From assembly GCF_000260415.1 (NCBI RefSeq), contig NZ_BACP01000037.1, positions 49,138 through 113,137 of the forward strand: a stretch of 64,000 bases of DNA, given 5' to 3'. The translations under genes were made by a program, and so were the position numbers. The notes below the pieces were generated by a model that was given only the letters and a program-made list of their open reading frames with translations, was not told the DNA's origin and made no database searches. The DNA is from Liquorilactobacillus mali KCTC 3596 = DSM 20444 (GTDB lineage Bacteria; Bacillota; Bacilli; Lactobacillales; Lactobacillaceae). Shown here piece after piece: positions 40,987 through 50,493 of this stretch. How positions within the stretch are numbered: the first letter of the stretch is position 1; every line of letters starts with the position of its first letter.

Positions 40987-41460
40987 CTATACGAAATCTT
41001 TTAGAATAAGTTTTGTATTTGCATTTTTTTGAATAACTGCATAAACATGTTTGCCTGGTACACCATCTATTGAGCCTAGATCTAGCTCATAACCGTTCTG
41101 GACAACAGTAACATCTAATATTCTTTCTTTTAAAAATTGTTTTACAGCTTTGCTTAAAAGACTGTGTGCATCTGTTTTCTGTACGGCCGCATTCAAAGTA
41201 TAGCCATCATTAATAAAAGATTGAATCATGGATACTTTTAAAAAGGTAAAATGACTATACTTTCGATGGCGATGATCACATTTTTTAGAATCATCTTTAC
41301 TTTCTTCAGATTTTATATATCCTTTTTCTTCCCAATAGCGTAGTTGACGTTGTGAGACCCCCGTTGCTTTTGATATTTCACCAATCCCTAAAAGAAAATG
41401 TTCATGTTTCAGGATGTCCTTGAACCTATCAACATAAATATTATTTTGTGCACTATCCAT
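40987..41460 (-). CDS. MerR-family regulator 1
   Basis: A 157-residue regulator with an N-terminal MerR winged helix preceded by about 24 extra residues: GIGEISKATGVSQRQLRYWE and EKGYIKSEES. The C-terminal part is not a known effector domain. It is divergent from the MFS pump, and the two promoters share a back-to-back -35 region, so it is the likely pump regulator. ATG 41460 follows AAGGGGAC. It is paralogous to the MerR gene at 45989. Confidence 0.87.
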   Translation of the reverse strand: MDSAQNNIYVDRFKDILKHEHFLLGIGEISKATGVSQRQLRYWEEKGYIKSEESKDDSKKCDHRHRKYSHFTFLKVSMIQSFINDGYTLNAAVQKTDAHSLLSKAVKQFLKERILDVTVVQNGYELDLGSIDGVPGKHVYAVIQKNANTKLILKDFV

Positions 41461-41492
41461 AAATAGTCCCCTTTGTAAGTTTATATTCAATA

Positions 41493-41554
41493 ATTGTAAC
41501 TTTTATTACTTATTTGTCAATTAATTTGACAAAGAAAAAAGATGAGTATATGAT
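41493..41554. promoter_or_regulatory. Divergent merR1/MFS promoters with shared palindrome
   Basis: TTTGTCAA-TTAAT-TTGACAAA (41513-41533) gives a -35 TTGACA in each direction. The plus promoter has TATGAT after 17 bp (41549-41554). The minus promoter has TACAAT after 16 bp (41493-41498). Confidence 0.75.
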
Positions 41555-41642
41555 TTAAAAAAGTAAGGTCTGTATTTTTTTCATATAAAGAAAATTAATA
41601 CTTGAAATTGTTAAATATTTGGCAAAAGGGAGAGAACTTAAA

Positions 41643-43127
41643 TTGGATAAAGCAATTGATCAAAACGGAAATCCATATAGTCGAGTACTTTTCGTGACTC
41701 TATTATTGGTTGGTTCGTTTTGTACAGTACTAAATCAAACTATCTTAACGACAGCGTTTCCGACTCTTATGAAGAGTTTTGATATCAACACATCCACCGT
41801 TCAATGGTTGTCATCAGGTTTCATGATGGTCAGTGGTGTAATGATACCAATTAGCGCTTGGCTTACAACGAGAATAAATTCTAAAATATTGTATCAAAGT
41901 GCAATGTTTGTTTTTTTGTTAGGAACAATAATTTGTTATACAGCACCTAATTTTGGATTCTTATTAACTGGTAGACTGGTACAGGCTCTGGGGGTTGGTG
42001 TGACAATGCCGCTATTACAGACTTTGATGTTAACGATTTTTCCCGCTAATAAACGTGGGGCGGCGATGGGAATGGCTGGACTGGTTATCGGTGTGGCACC
42101 TGCTATCGGTCCAACGCTTTCAGGTTGGGTTATTGACAATTATAATTGGAGAGCATTATTTGGAATTTTAATTCCAATTTCTGCAATTGTATTTATTGCT
42201 GGTTTCTGGCTGATGAAGAGTGTTTTACCAACACACAAAATTAAACTAGATTGGTTTTCGGCTATGCTCTCAACAATCGGATTTGGTAGCTTACTTTATG
42301 GTTTCTCTGAAGTGGGTGTAAAAGGTTGGGGAAGCGCAGTGGTTATAATTGGAATCGTTGTTGGTGTACTTTTTGTTGTAACCTTTGGTATCCGCCAAAT
42401 ACGTCTTGAAAAACCATTTTTAGATTTAAGAGTGCTGAAAAATCCTGAATTTTCAATCGCTGCACTCCTATGTTCTGTTTTGATGATGGCAATGATTGGT
42501 GTTGAAATGGTGTTACCATTATACTTGCAGACTGTTAGAGGTGAAAGTGCTTTTCACTCTGGGCTTACATTATTACCAGGCGCCTTGATGATGGGAATTT
42601 TGAGTCCAATCGCAGGCCGTGCCTTTGATAGGATTGGAGCAAAACGTTTAGCGATTACAGGTCTATTCTTATTAACGGCAGGGACAATTCCATTTATGTT
42701 TGTTACGAAGGCTACACCGTTAATCTATATAATTTCATTTTACGCAATCCGAATGGCAGGGATAGCGATGTCAATGATGACAGTGACAACTTCTGGGATG
42801 AACGCATTACCTGTTAAGATGATGAGTAATGGGACAGCTGTGAATAATACGATTAGACAGGTGGCTGCTTCAGTGGGTACAGCTATTTTAATTAGCATTT
42901 TATCAAATGTTACAAGTAACGATATGCCAGCCAAAGCAATGCTTAAATCTGATCCGTTGGCCTACAAAAACGCTGCTTTTTCAGCAACCTTAGGCGGATA
43001 CCATGCTGCATTTATCGTGGCTTTAGGTTTCAGCGCAATTGGACTACTAGTTGCTTTCTTTGTAAGCAGTAGTACCCCAAATGAAATGTTGCGTAAAAAG
43101 CAAACCGTTGGGGGTGACAAACAATGA
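41643..43127 (+). CDS. MFS multidrug efflux transporter (DHA2, 14 helices)
   Basis: A drug/proton antiporter of the EmrB/LmrB type, 494 residues with about 14 helices. Motif C is visible as GVAPAIGPTLSGWVID, and FDIDTS-like FDINTSTVQWLSSGFMM is typical. TTG 41643 is chosen as the start because GGGAG lies 10 bp upstream; the earlier TTG has no ribosome site. The stop overlaps the next gene by 4 bp, so both are translated together. MerR 1 is divergent and is the likely regulator. Confidence 0.9.
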   Translation: MDKAIDQNGNPYSRVLFVTLLLVGSFCTVLNQTILTTAFPTLMKSFDINTSTVQWLSSGFMMVSGVMIPISAWLTTRINSKILYQSAMFVFLLGTIICYTAPNFGFLLTGRLVQALGVGVTMPLLQTLMLTIFPANKRGAAMGMAGLVIGVAPAIGPTLSGWVIDNYNWRALFGILIPISAIVFIAGFWLMKSVLPTHKIKLDWFSAMLSTIGFGSLLYGFSEVGVKGWGSAVVIIGIVVGVLFVVTFGIRQIRLEKPFLDLRVLKNPEFSIAALLCSVLMMAMIGVEMVLPLYLQTVRGESAFHSGLTLLPGALMMGILSPIAGRAFDRIGAKRLAITGLFLLTAGTIPFMFVTKATPLIYIISFYAIRMAGIAMSMMTVTTSGMNALPVKMMSNGTAVNNTIRQVAASVGTAILISILSNVTSNDMPAKAMLKSDPLAYKNAAFSATLGGYHAAFIVALGFSAIGLLVAFFVSSSTPNEMLRKKQTVGGDKQ

Positions 43128-43870
43128 TAGTTTTTAGTTTAATCATTTGTGCCATTCTATTATTTGTTTCAATGATCAGCATTGATAAAGCTTTCTTAAG
43201 GAGTACTCTAAGTATTATTTTTGCTTTAGGTTTGATAGTTTCGATGATTTTTATGATTGAAAATGATAGACATCATCTTGGAATGCGTAAAGTGGAGTCT
43301 GTCAAGACCAGCAAATTAGTTTCTGCAGCCTCTTCAAAACAAATTAATTTGTTGTTGTATCAAACTGTTGGTACTTCGGGCAAAGAAAAGGTCTATATTT
43401 ATAAAACTAAGACAAACCAGAAAAAAGTAACTACAACTAATCCAGATCCCGCGAAGACACAAAATAAAGTTAAGAACACAACTGGAACTGCAAAGCTTGT
43501 AACAAAAACGCTTAGATGGGAATATAAAAATAGTTTCTACAAATTTTGGTTTGGAATCTCAGGTAATGGGCACAAATTTATTCGAAGTTATAATACTTTT
43601 AAAATAAATGATAATTGGGCAGTTCTCAGTACGCAACAGGCTAAGAAATTACAAAAATTAGCTAAGAGCGAGAATCAAACCAAACTCCAAGCTAAAGCCA
43701 AGGCATATGTTGAGGAACAAGTTAAAGAGAAATTAACTTCAGCCATGACTAAAAATCCAACAATGTCAACACAAGAGCAAGGAGCATTGACTGCTAAAGT
43801 TAGTCTACAGGCTCAAAAAGATTTTAAGAAACAAATGATGCAAGAGCTAATTAACGAAGCAAAAAAGTAA
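43124..43870 (+). CDS. DUF4811-like membrane-anchored protein
   Basis: A 248-residue protein of unknown function. Two N-terminal helices (about 2-45) are followed by a basic extracytoplasmic or cytoplasmic domain with a predicted helical, Lys/Gln-rich C terminus. It resembles the lactobacillus DUF4811 family, usually found right after a DHA2 pump. Here the start codon overlaps the pump stop (ATGA), which supports a joint role. Function could be pump assembly or wall anchoring; this is a guess. Confidence 0.7.
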   Translation: MIVFSLIICAILLFVSMISIDKAFLRSTLSIIFALGLIVSMIFMIENDRHHLGMRKVESVKTSKLVSAASSKQINLLLYQTVGTSGKEKVYIYKTKTNQKKVTTTNPDPAKTQNKVKNTTGTAKLVTKTLRWEYKNSFYKFWFGISGNGHKFIRSYNTFKINDNWAVLSTQQAKKLQKLAKSENQTKLQAKAKAYVEEQVKEKLTSAMTKNPTMSTQEQGALTAKVSLQAQKDFKKQMMQELINEAKK

Positions 43871-43898
43871 ATATATTTTATTAGATTTTTGACAAAGT

Positions 43899-43948
43899 AA
43901 AACGCCCGAGAATTGTGAGATATAACTAACAATTTTTGGGCGTTTTTT
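43899..43948 (+). terminator. Terminator of the MFS-DUF4811 operon
   Basis: AAAACGCCCGAGAATTGT pairs with ACAATTTTTGGGCGTTTT (minor mismatch), followed by Ts, 29 bp after the stop. Confidence 0.85.
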
Positions 43949-44079
43949 ACTATAACAAAGAATATTAGTGAATTTAGAATCTAAATAACATCTGATCTTT
44001 ATAATAATGCACAAATTCTGGTTTTTATGAAAGAATGTATCTCATTTTGTCGATGGTGATGCTATTTTGGACAACCAAG

Positions 44080-45813
44080 TTATATAGCAGCAGTACCATA
44101 ATTTGGAATATTAATTTGAATTATTGTGCCCTTCTCTGAACTTGTAATCTGTAAATGACTCTCATTTCCATACAAACCAATTAGCCGTCTATTCAAATTA
44201 ACTAGTGCTGTTCCGGTTCCTGTACTTGATTCGATTGTTTCTTGCCCTAAACGCGAAAGCAATTCTGGGTCAATTCCAACTCCATTATCTTCAACAATGA
44301 TAACTACATTTTGTTTTGTTTCACGAACGATTATTGTAATCTTGTTACCACTTTTTCTAATCGGAAATGCATGTCTAATTGAATTTTCGACTAGAACTTG
44401 AATACAAAATGGTGGAACTTTAGTTTGCAGACTTGCGGAAATTTTGTAATCAATTATATATTTTTCAGGAAACCTAGTTTGTTCAAGTGAAAGATATGAA
44501 TTTACATGTTTTTTTTCTTGTTCTAAGGGAATTTCCGTTTCTGAGATGCCTTGCAAACTTGAACGAAAAAAGGTACTTAACTGCATTAAGGAGCTTCGAG
44601 CTTGTTCAACATTTGTCCGCATGAGTGCACTGACAGTATTGATAGCATTGAAAAAAAAGTGTGGATTTATTTGAGCTTGTAAGGCTTTTATTTCAGCATC
44701 ACTAATTAATTTTGACTGCTCTTCAGCCATTCCTAAAGCTAGTTGTCCGGAAAAGATTGATGCGAGACCGGTAGCCAGATTCTCTTCAACTGGTGTTAGG
44801 CTTTCAGCTTTATTGAAGTACATTTTAAGTGCGCCAATGGTTTTATTATTAACCTTTAGAGGAAGTACTATCGCAGATGCTAAGGGACAGTTTTCGTGTG
44901 GACAACCTATCTCATTGCGGTGATAGGCATACATGGTTTCGCCACTAGAAATTACGTGTTTTGATAAATCTGTTAAGACTGCTTGGCCTGCAAGATGATG
45001 GTCTTCCCCAGAACCAATGTGTGCAAGGACATTCACTCTATCTGTAATACCAACAGCATCAAAATTTGTGAATTTTTTAATGATTTTGCAAACTTGTTGA
45101 GCAGAATTGATATTAAGACCTTGTCTGAAATATGGAAGGGTTTCATTTGTCAGATTTAATACGTTATGAGTTTGTACGGCCATTAATTGTTGTTCATTTG
45201 AAAGATAAGCGTTCAATATTGAGATGAATACTGAGACACCAATGCTGTTGAGCAAACACATGGGAATTATAATTAGTTTAACAAGATCTAAGCCACTGAA
45301 AACAGCAACGAAAGCCATTTGGATAAGTTCGGCAAATAGTCCAAGAAGTGCCGCACTGAAAAATGACGGATAAAAGTTATTTTGACGGAATTTTTTCGAC
45401 AAAATTCCAATACAAAGTCCAACTAGAGTGGAGCTGATAATGTAAAAGAAGTCAGAGAAATTTCCCTGAATTACACGGTGTATCCCACCTAAGAAACCTA
45501 CAATACCTCCAACAAAGGGACCACCAATTATTCCTGCAACTGTAATTACAAGTGTACGGGTATTTGCGATAGAATCAGATTGGGGCAAACCGGTTAGAAA
45601 GGGAGCCTGAATCAAGGTATTGTCCTTTGTTATCTCTACACCAGTTAGGTTAGATATTATAGCAAAAATTGTAAAAATTATAATTAGCGAAATTTTGGCT
45701 TTACGTGTTCTTTTATCGATAAGTTTACGAAAGAAAGGAACATTAACTAATAAAAATGCTAAAACAAGTATTATTCCAAGCCGTTGGAGTAACAGGATAA
45801 ATAATGTGAACAT
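44080..45813 (-). CDS. lytS: Sensor histidine kinase LytS
   Basis: A membrane sensor of 577 residues. The N-terminal half is a 5TMR-LYT domain of about six helices with the family stretch GGPFVGGIVGFLGGIHRV. A GAF domain follows (about 230-350). The kinase core has the H-box ALQAQINPHFFFNAINTVSA and the ATP-site motifs VLVENSIRHAFP and VEDNGVGID. ATG 45813 follows AAGGGAG. Its regulator LytR normally lies adjacent but here sits at 40068. It is divergent from MerR 2. Confidence 0.92.
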   Translation of the reverse strand: MFTLFILLLQRLGIILVLAFLLVNVPFFRKLIDKRTRKAKISLIIIFTIFAIISNLTGVEITKDNTLIQAPFLTGLPQSDSIANTRTLVITVAGIIGGPFVGGIVGFLGGIHRVIQGNFSDFFYIISSTLVGLCIGILSKKFRQNNFYPSFFSAALLGLFAELIQMAFVAVFSGLDLVKLIIIPMCLLNSIGVSVFISILNAYLSNEQQLMAVQTHNVLNLTNETLPYFRQGLNINSAQQVCKIIKKFTNFDAVGITDRVNVLAHIGSGEDHHLAGQAVLTDLSKHVISSGETMYAYHRNEIGCPHENCPLASAIVLPLKVNNKTIGALKMYFNKAESLTPVEENLATGLASIFSGQLALGMAEEQSKLISDAEIKALQAQINPHFFFNAINTVSALMRTNVEQARSSLMQLSTFFRSSLQGISETEIPLEQEKKHVNSYLSLEQTRFPEKYIIDYKISASLQTKVPPFCIQVLVENSIRHAFPIRKSGNKITIIVRETKQNVVIIVEDNGVGIDPELLSRLGQETIESSTGTGTALVNLNRRLIGLYGNESHLQITSSEKGTIIQINIPNYGTAAI

Positions 45814-45916
45814 TAAGTAAACTCCCTTCATATGAATGACGAAATCACAAAGCAATTTTAACATACAGAAATATTTTAATCTATTAGTTGTCAAAAATGC
45901 ATAGTTGTATAATTGA

Positions 45917-45944
45917 TTGACAATTTAAGTAATTTAGTTAGAAT
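45917..45944 (+). promoter_or_regulatory. Promoter of the merR2 operon
   Basis: -35 TTGACA (45917-45922), 16 bp, -10 TAGAAT (45939-45944). TTGTCAA lies on the other side, about 30 bp upstream, as in the merR1 region. Confidence 0.6.
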
Positions 45945-45988
45945 TAATCTAAACTATAACGGTATGATTTACGAAGGATGAAGTAGAA

Positions 45989-46417
45989 ATGATGAAGGAA
46001 AAATTTTCACTAAAAGCAGAGTTGGTGATAGGTATAGGTGATTTGAGTAAACTGACAGGGGTTTCAACACGCCAACTACGTTACTGGGAAGAACGGGGAT
46101 ACATAGAAGCATCTGCTATAGAAAAAAATATTACTCGAAAATATAATTTTGAAGTTTTCTACAAGGTACAAGCCATCAAGAAGTACCTAGATGAAGGATT
46201 TACACTTGCTAAAGCTGCAGAACAAGCTGACTGGCGAAAAAAACAAGTTATAATTTGTAAGAAATTTGTTAATGCTACTTTTGTAGATGTTTCAATAGCA
46301 GATGATAAAAAGTTATTTGGTAAGATCGATATGGGGTATGTTGATAAGGAAAAAACACAGCATCTATATGGAATCGTGGATGAAAAAGGCAGCTATTTTG
46401 AAATAAATAAAGAATAA
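45989..46417 (+). CDS. MerR-family regulator 2
   Basis: A 142-residue regulator. The MerR domain reads GIGDLSKLTGVSTRQLRYWE and ERGYIEASA, nearly the same core as MerR 1. The C-terminal 60 residues are distinct and not recognised. It heads a tight plus-strand series: the VOC gene starts 18 bp later and TetR 29 bp after that. It is divergent from lytS. Targets are unknown; its own operon is the first candidate. Confidence 0.87.
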   Translation: MMKEKFSLKAELVIGIGDLSKLTGVSTRQLRYWEERGYIEASAIEKNITRKYNFEVFYKVQAIKKYLDEGFTLAKAAEQADWRKKQVIICKKFVNATFVDVSIADDKKLFGKIDMGYVDKEKTQHLYGIVDEKGSYFEINKE

Positions 46418-46435
46418 TTTGGAAGGTGAACTTGA

Positions 46436-46822
46436 ATGAATTTCGAAAGTATTCATCATGTTGCAATAATCTGTCATGATAGGGAGAAAGCACTTAGTTT
46501 TTACGTTGAAAAGCTGGGTTTTAAGATTATTTCAGATTATAAAAGAATTGAAAAAAACGATGAAAAGATTGATGTTGAAAAGGAAAACCTACGGCTAGAA
46601 TTATTTATTAAACCAGATGCTCCTAAGCGTCTATCGTATCCAGTTGGCGAAGGAACAGGTTTAAGACACTTAGCTTTTAAAGTTAAGAATATTGAATCAA
46701 TTGTCGAAGAGCTGGAGACACAGAAAATCAGAGTTGAGAAAATAAGAAGAGATGACTTTACAGGTGAGAAAATGACATTTTTCTTTGATCCGGATGGATT
46801 ACCTTTGGAGCTCCATGAATGA
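46436..46822 (+). CDS. VOC-superfamily (glyoxalase-like) protein
   Basis: A 128-residue single-domain VOC protein: IHHVAIICHDREKALSFYVE at the front, LRHLAFKVKNIESIVEEL in the middle and MTFFFDPDGLPLELHE at the end. His8, His77 and the last Glu sit where family members bind a metal. It resembles the YaeR/SMU.1112c type, whose substrate is uncertain. It lies between MerR 2 and a TetR regulator. Confidence 0.85.
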   Translation: MNFESIHHVAIICHDREKALSFYVEKLGFKIISDYKRIEKNDEKIDVEKENLRLELFIKPDAPKRLSYPVGEGTGLRHLAFKVKNIESIVEELETQKIRVEKIRRDDFTGEKMTFFFDPDGLPLELHE

Positions 46823-46851
46823 TATTTCCCTGGAAATGAAAGGAGAAAAAA

Positions 46852-47448
46852 GTGGCAGGAACGAAGAATAATCAGAGGGTAATCCAAACCAAATTAATAA
46901 TTAGACAGACTTTTCTTAAACTGCTAAAGCAGAGAAGATTTGAGGAAGTTACTGTAACTGACATTTGTAAGGATGCAAAAATTACTAGAGGAACATTTTA
47001 TCGCTACTATCAAAGTACATTCGTGTTGATGGATCAGCTTAAGGGTAACTTAGCCAAAGAGATAATAGCCCTGATCAAAGAACGATTCGATGAATCTGAT
47101 TGGGACATTTTACCAATAATATTTGAAGTACTGAAAAAAAGTGATCCTGAAGTTGTTAAGGTAGCGCTAAACAAGAAAAATGGCAGTCAATGTATAAGTA
47201 GAATATTTGCAAGTCTCAAAGAGGCAATTAGACCAACCGTGATGCAGGAAATAGAAATGTTAACCAATGATGACTTTGACTATCTTTATGCTTATGTTAC
47301 CGCTGGGATTTCCGGGATTCTGATACTTTGGGTGGAAAAAGGCATGAATCCAGATACAAGTGTAATCGAAAGAAGTGTACTTTCAATAATTAATAGAAGT
47401 CGGTTTGAAATGGCAAAAGAAATGCCAAACATTCGGGGAATAAGATGA
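46852..47448 (+). CDS. TetR-family regulator
   Basis: A 198-residue regulator. Its N-terminal helix-turn-helix reads VTVTDICKDAKITRGTFYRY and is of the TetR/DhaS type. The C-terminal ligand domain has YAYVTAGISGILILWVEKGM, the TetR_C_8-like segment. It starts at GTG 46852 with AAGGAG 7 bp upstream. It is the last gene of the MerR 2-VOC-TetR set. The ligand is unknown. Confidence 0.87.
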   Translation: MAGTKNNQRVIQTKLIIRQTFLKLLKQRRFEEVTVTDICKDAKITRGTFYRYYQSTFVLMDQLKGNLAKEIIALIKERFDESDWDILPIIFEVLKKSDPEVVKVALNKKNGSQCISRIFASLKEAIRPTVMQEIEMLTNDDFDYLYAYVTAGISGILILWVEKGMNPDTSVIERSVLSIINRSRFEMAKEMPNIRGIR

Positions 47449-47535
47449 TGGTAAGCTCGGGTAAATAGTGATTCCGTAAGACTTAATTTTAACTTTCAGC
47501 ATAGATTTATGCTAAAATTATGAACGTACAAAATA

Positions 47536-47904
47536 TTATTTTTTAAGGAATGTTGTTGTGACAGTGCTGTAACTGGTCTTGATTTTTTCAGGATAGCTGA
47601 TAGTCGTAACAGCTAAAACTTGTATTTTTGTTCCAATTTTTATGGGTTCAGCAATAGCTTCAATTCTTCCCTCTTTTACAGCTGAGAGATGATTTGTATT
47701 GATATTAACACCAACAGCTACAAATCCTGCTGGGGCGTTTAAATTTGCTAGCATACTAGCTGCTGTTTCGGCAAGAACCGCATTGATGCCACCATGCAGC
47801 AAACCATACGGTTGCTTATGTATTTTATCAACCTCGAGAGAGAGGACAACTTGTTGTTTGGATGTTTTAACAGTTTTAATGTGTAAGTATTCAAGAAGAT
47901 TCAT
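47536..47904 (-). CDS. Hotdog thioesterase, PaaI/MenI-like (candidate DHNA-CoA thioesterase)
   Basis: A 122-residue hotdog-fold enzyme with the PaaI signature [18 protein letters not shown] and [18 protein letters not shown]. It is divergent from menB, with starts 53 bp apart, so it probably releases 1,4-dihydroxy-2-naphthoate from the MenB product. ATG 47904 follows TGGAGG at 9 bp, which fixes the start. A general acyl-CoA thioesterase cannot be excluded. Confidence 0.82.
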   Translation of the reverse strand: MNLLEYLHIKTVKTSKQQVVLSLEVDKIHKQPYGLLHGGINAVLAETAASMLANLNAPAGFVAVGVNINTNHLSAVKEGRIEAIAEPIKIGTKIQVLAVTTISYPEKIKTSYSTVTTTFLKK

Positions 47905-47957
47905 TTGAAGTGCCTCCAATATTAATTTATTCTATTGTAACAGAAAGGACTACAAAG

Positions 47958-48779
47958 ATGACAACTAGGGAATGGACTAATGTTAAGAATTATCAGGAAA
48001 TAATTTTTGAAAGAACTGGCAAGATTGCTAAATTAACAATGAATAGGCCAGAAAAGCACAATGCATTCACACCACTGACTATTGAGGAGTTAATTGATGC
48101 TTTCACAATTTGTCGTGATGACAGTACAATTGGTGTAATTATTTTAACAGGTGCTGGAGACAAAGCTTTCAGTTCAGGTGGGGACCAGAGTATTCGTGGG
48201 AATGGTGGATATGTTGGTTCTGATAAAATTGCTAGATTAAACGTACTTGATTTACAACATCTGATTAGAATAATTCCTAAACCAGTTATTGCGATGGTCA
48301 AGGGATGGTCAGTTGGTGGCGGTAATATTTTACAACTAGTCTGCGATTTGACGATTGCTGCTGACAATGCAATGTTTGGACAAACTGGACCAAAGGTGGG
48401 CAGCTTTGATGCTGGCTATGGATCAGGATATCTAGCGCGGGTAATTGGGCATAAGCGTGCAAAGGAAGTTTGGTTTATGAACCACTGGTATACGGCTGAT
48501 GAAGCATATGCAATGAACTGGATTAACAAGGTCGTGCCCTTGGATCAGGTAGAAGAAGTAACCCTTGAATGGTGCGATGAAATACTTACCAAGTCACCCA
48601 CTGCTTTGCGTTTTATAAAAGCAGCAATGAATGCGGATACGGATGGTTTAGCTGGTATTCAACAGTTGGCAGGGGATGCTACAATGCTCTTCTACACCAC
48701 GGATGAAGGAAAAGAAGGACGAGATGCTTTCAATGAGAAGAGAAAACCTGATTTTGATCAATTTCCAAAATTCCCTTAA
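47958..48779 (+). CDS. menB: 1,4-dihydroxy-2-naphthoyl-CoA synthase
   Basis: A crotonase-fold enzyme that closes o-succinylbenzoyl-CoA to DHNA-CoA, 273 residues. It has [17 protein letters not shown], the oxyanion stretch [17 protein letters not shown] and the catalytic [20 protein letters not shown] with Asp. The C-terminal [16 protein letters not shown] is a MenB hallmark. ATG 47958 has AAAGGAC upstream. It is followed by menE 23 bp later. Confidence 0.95.
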   Translation: MTTREWTNVKNYQEIIFERTGKIAKLTMNRPEKHNAFTPLTIEELIDAFTICRDDSTIGVIILTGAGDKAFSSGGDQSIRGNGGYVGSDKIARLNVLDLQHLIRIIPKPVIAMVKGWSVGGGNILQLVCDLTIAADNAMFGQTGPKVGSFDAGYGSGYLARVIGHKRAKEVWFMNHWYTADEAYAMNWINKVVPLDQVEEVTLEWCDEILTKSPTALRFIKAAMNADTDGLAGIQQLAGDATMLFYTTDEGKEGRDAFNEKRKPDFDQFPKFP

Positions 48780-48802
48780 CATTTGAAAGGGGAGTCTTTA
48801 GT

Positions 48803-50245
48803 TTGGAAAATTGGTTAAATAAACAAGCAGCACTTGTTCCTGATAAAACGGCGCTAATTTTTAAGGATCAAAGCTGGTCTTTTCAGCAATTGAGAGAAGA
48901 AACTTGGGTACTTAATGGTAAATTACAAAATGTAGTTGGCGATTTACATGGTAGGATTGGACTTTTGGCTGCCAATACTTTTGATAGCTACCTTACCATC
49001 TTAGCATTACAAGATTTAGGGGTAGAGATAGTCTTACTTAACTTTAGATTAAGCTTGTTTGAACTATCTAAGCAGATTAATATTGCTAAAATCAACCAGG
49101 TTTTGGTGGATGATTCTTTGCAAGACAGAAATAAAGAGCTGGGAAAGTTAGCAAAGGTTGCTGATGTCAAGTGTTGGAAGCTGTCACAAATTAAACGGCT
49201 TGCCGAGCATGAACCTAATGTGGCAAAAGAATATGAAGACAAGCGGGTAACAACAATCATGTTTACCTCGGGGACAACTGGCAATCCGCATGGGGTGTTG
49301 CAAACATTCAAAAATCATTTCTTTTCAGCAGTAGGTTCTGCTATTAATCTAGGTTTGCAGGCTAATGATATGTGGCTATGTGCAGTTCCACTCTTTCATA
49401 TTAGCGGTCTCTCAATAATGATGCGTAGCTTAATTTATGGGATGCCAGTGTTATTAATCGAACATTTTGAAGAGAAGCAAGTAACACGGCTGCTGCAAGA
49501 AAAGCAAGTTACTTTGATGTCCGTGGTACCACAGATGTTAAAACGGTTATTGGCATTGTTTCCTGTCGAAGGTTACAATCAGAATTTTAGATGTTTTCTT
49601 TTGGGCGGTGCGGCAATTGATGAGAAGACGCTAAGACAATGTATTGCTTTGAATTTGCCTGTTATTCAATCTTATGGCATGACGGAAACTTGTTCGCAGG
49701 TTGTTGCGCTGAGCTTTAGTGATGCGTTGAGCGCAGTAGGCTCGGTTGGAAAACCGCTTTTTCCTGTACAACTTAGAATCAATGAGAGAACAAAGGAAAT
49801 TGAAATCAAAGCACCTAGCGTAGTACCCGGATATTTGGGTAATACAGTTGCCTATGAGAAAAAAATAACAAAAGATGGCTGGTTTAAGACCGGTGATATT
49901 GGACACTATGATAAAGCAAAATTTTTATTTGTTGAAGGAAGAAAGGGCGAGATGTTAATCTCTGGAGGAGAGAATATTTTCCCAGATGAGATTGAAAATG
50001 CATACGCTGGTTTTCCAGCAATTACCGAATTTGCAGTTTGCGGCGTCCCCGACGATAAGTGGGGAGAAGTTCCAGTTGGATTTTATGTCAGTCGTCAAAT
50101 TATTTCAGAAAATGAACTGATTGAATATGGTAAGAAAAAATTGGCTCATTTTAAAATTCCTAAGTATTTTGTGAGAGTAGAGAGCTTGCCACGAACAGCT
50201 AGTGGTAAGGTAAAACGTTATGAATTAGCAAAAAAATTAAGGTAA
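48803..50245 (+). CDS. menE: o-Succinylbenzoate-CoA ligase
   Basis: An ATP-dependent acyl-CoA synthetase of 480 residues. It has the AMP-binding P-loop TIMFTSGTTGNPHGV, IQSYGMTETCSQ, GWFKTGDIGHYD and the C-terminal lysine motif RTASGKVKRYEL. The start is TTG at 48803 with GGGGAG 10 bp upstream. It works directly before MenB in the pathway. No menF, menD, menC, menH or menA is in the window, so OSB must come from elsewhere in the genome or from outside. Confidence 0.92.
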   Translation: MENWLNKQAALVPDKTALIFKDQSWSFQQLREETWVLNGKLQNVVGDLHGRIGLLAANTFDSYLTILALQDLGVEIVLLNFRLSLFELSKQINIAKINQVLVDDSLQDRNKELGKLAKVADVKCWKLSQIKRLAEHEPNVAKEYEDKRVTTIMFTSGTTGNPHGVLQTFKNHFFSAVGSAINLGLQANDMWLCAVPLFHISGLSIMMRSLIYGMPVLLIEHFEEKQVTRLLQEKQVTLMSVVPQMLKRLLALFPVEGYNQNFRCFLLGGAAIDEKTLRQCIALNLPVIQSYGMTETCSQVVALSFSDALSAVGSVGKPLFPVQLRINERTKEIEIKAPSVVPGYLGNTVAYEKKITKDGWFKTGDIGHYDKAKFLFVEGRKGEMLISGGENIFPDEIENAYAGFPAITEFAVCGVPDDKWGEVPVGFYVSRQIISENELIEYGKKKLAHFKIPKYFVRVESLPRTASGKVKRYELAKKLR

Positions 50246-50255
50246 TTAATATATT

Positions 50256-50309
50256 AAGGTTCCACCATAATTCTAGGTATTGATACTAGGATAAAGGGGA
50301 ACCTTTTTA
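50256..50309 (+). terminator. Terminator of menBE
   Basis: AAGGTTCC pairs with GGAACCTT, with a partial inner pairing, and TTTTTA follows. It lies 11 bp after the menE stop. Confidence 0.7.
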
Positions 50310-50434
50310 ATTGGGGAAAAATAACTGGAATTTGAGCAGTAGAAAAATGAAAAATTGAAATCTTCACCCGCGAATAAAGGAACGATTTTTTTTTGCATAA
50401 ATGTAATAGAAACACCAAGATTTCACATTTTTAT

Positions 50435-50481
50435 CCCATATATATTGTGTTACAATATAATTCATATACTATATATGGAGG
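50435..50481 (+). promoter_or_regulatory. Tandem NrdR boxes before nrdI
   Basis: Box 1 at 50435-50450 (CCCATATATATTGTGT) and box 2 at 50466-50481 (ATACTATATATGGAGG) each match the NrdR consensus at 12 of 16 positions. Their starts are exactly 31 bp apart, as at pnuN. A -10 TATAAT (50456-50461) lies between them. Confidence 0.65.
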
Positions 50482-50493
50482 AGAAAGGTATTC

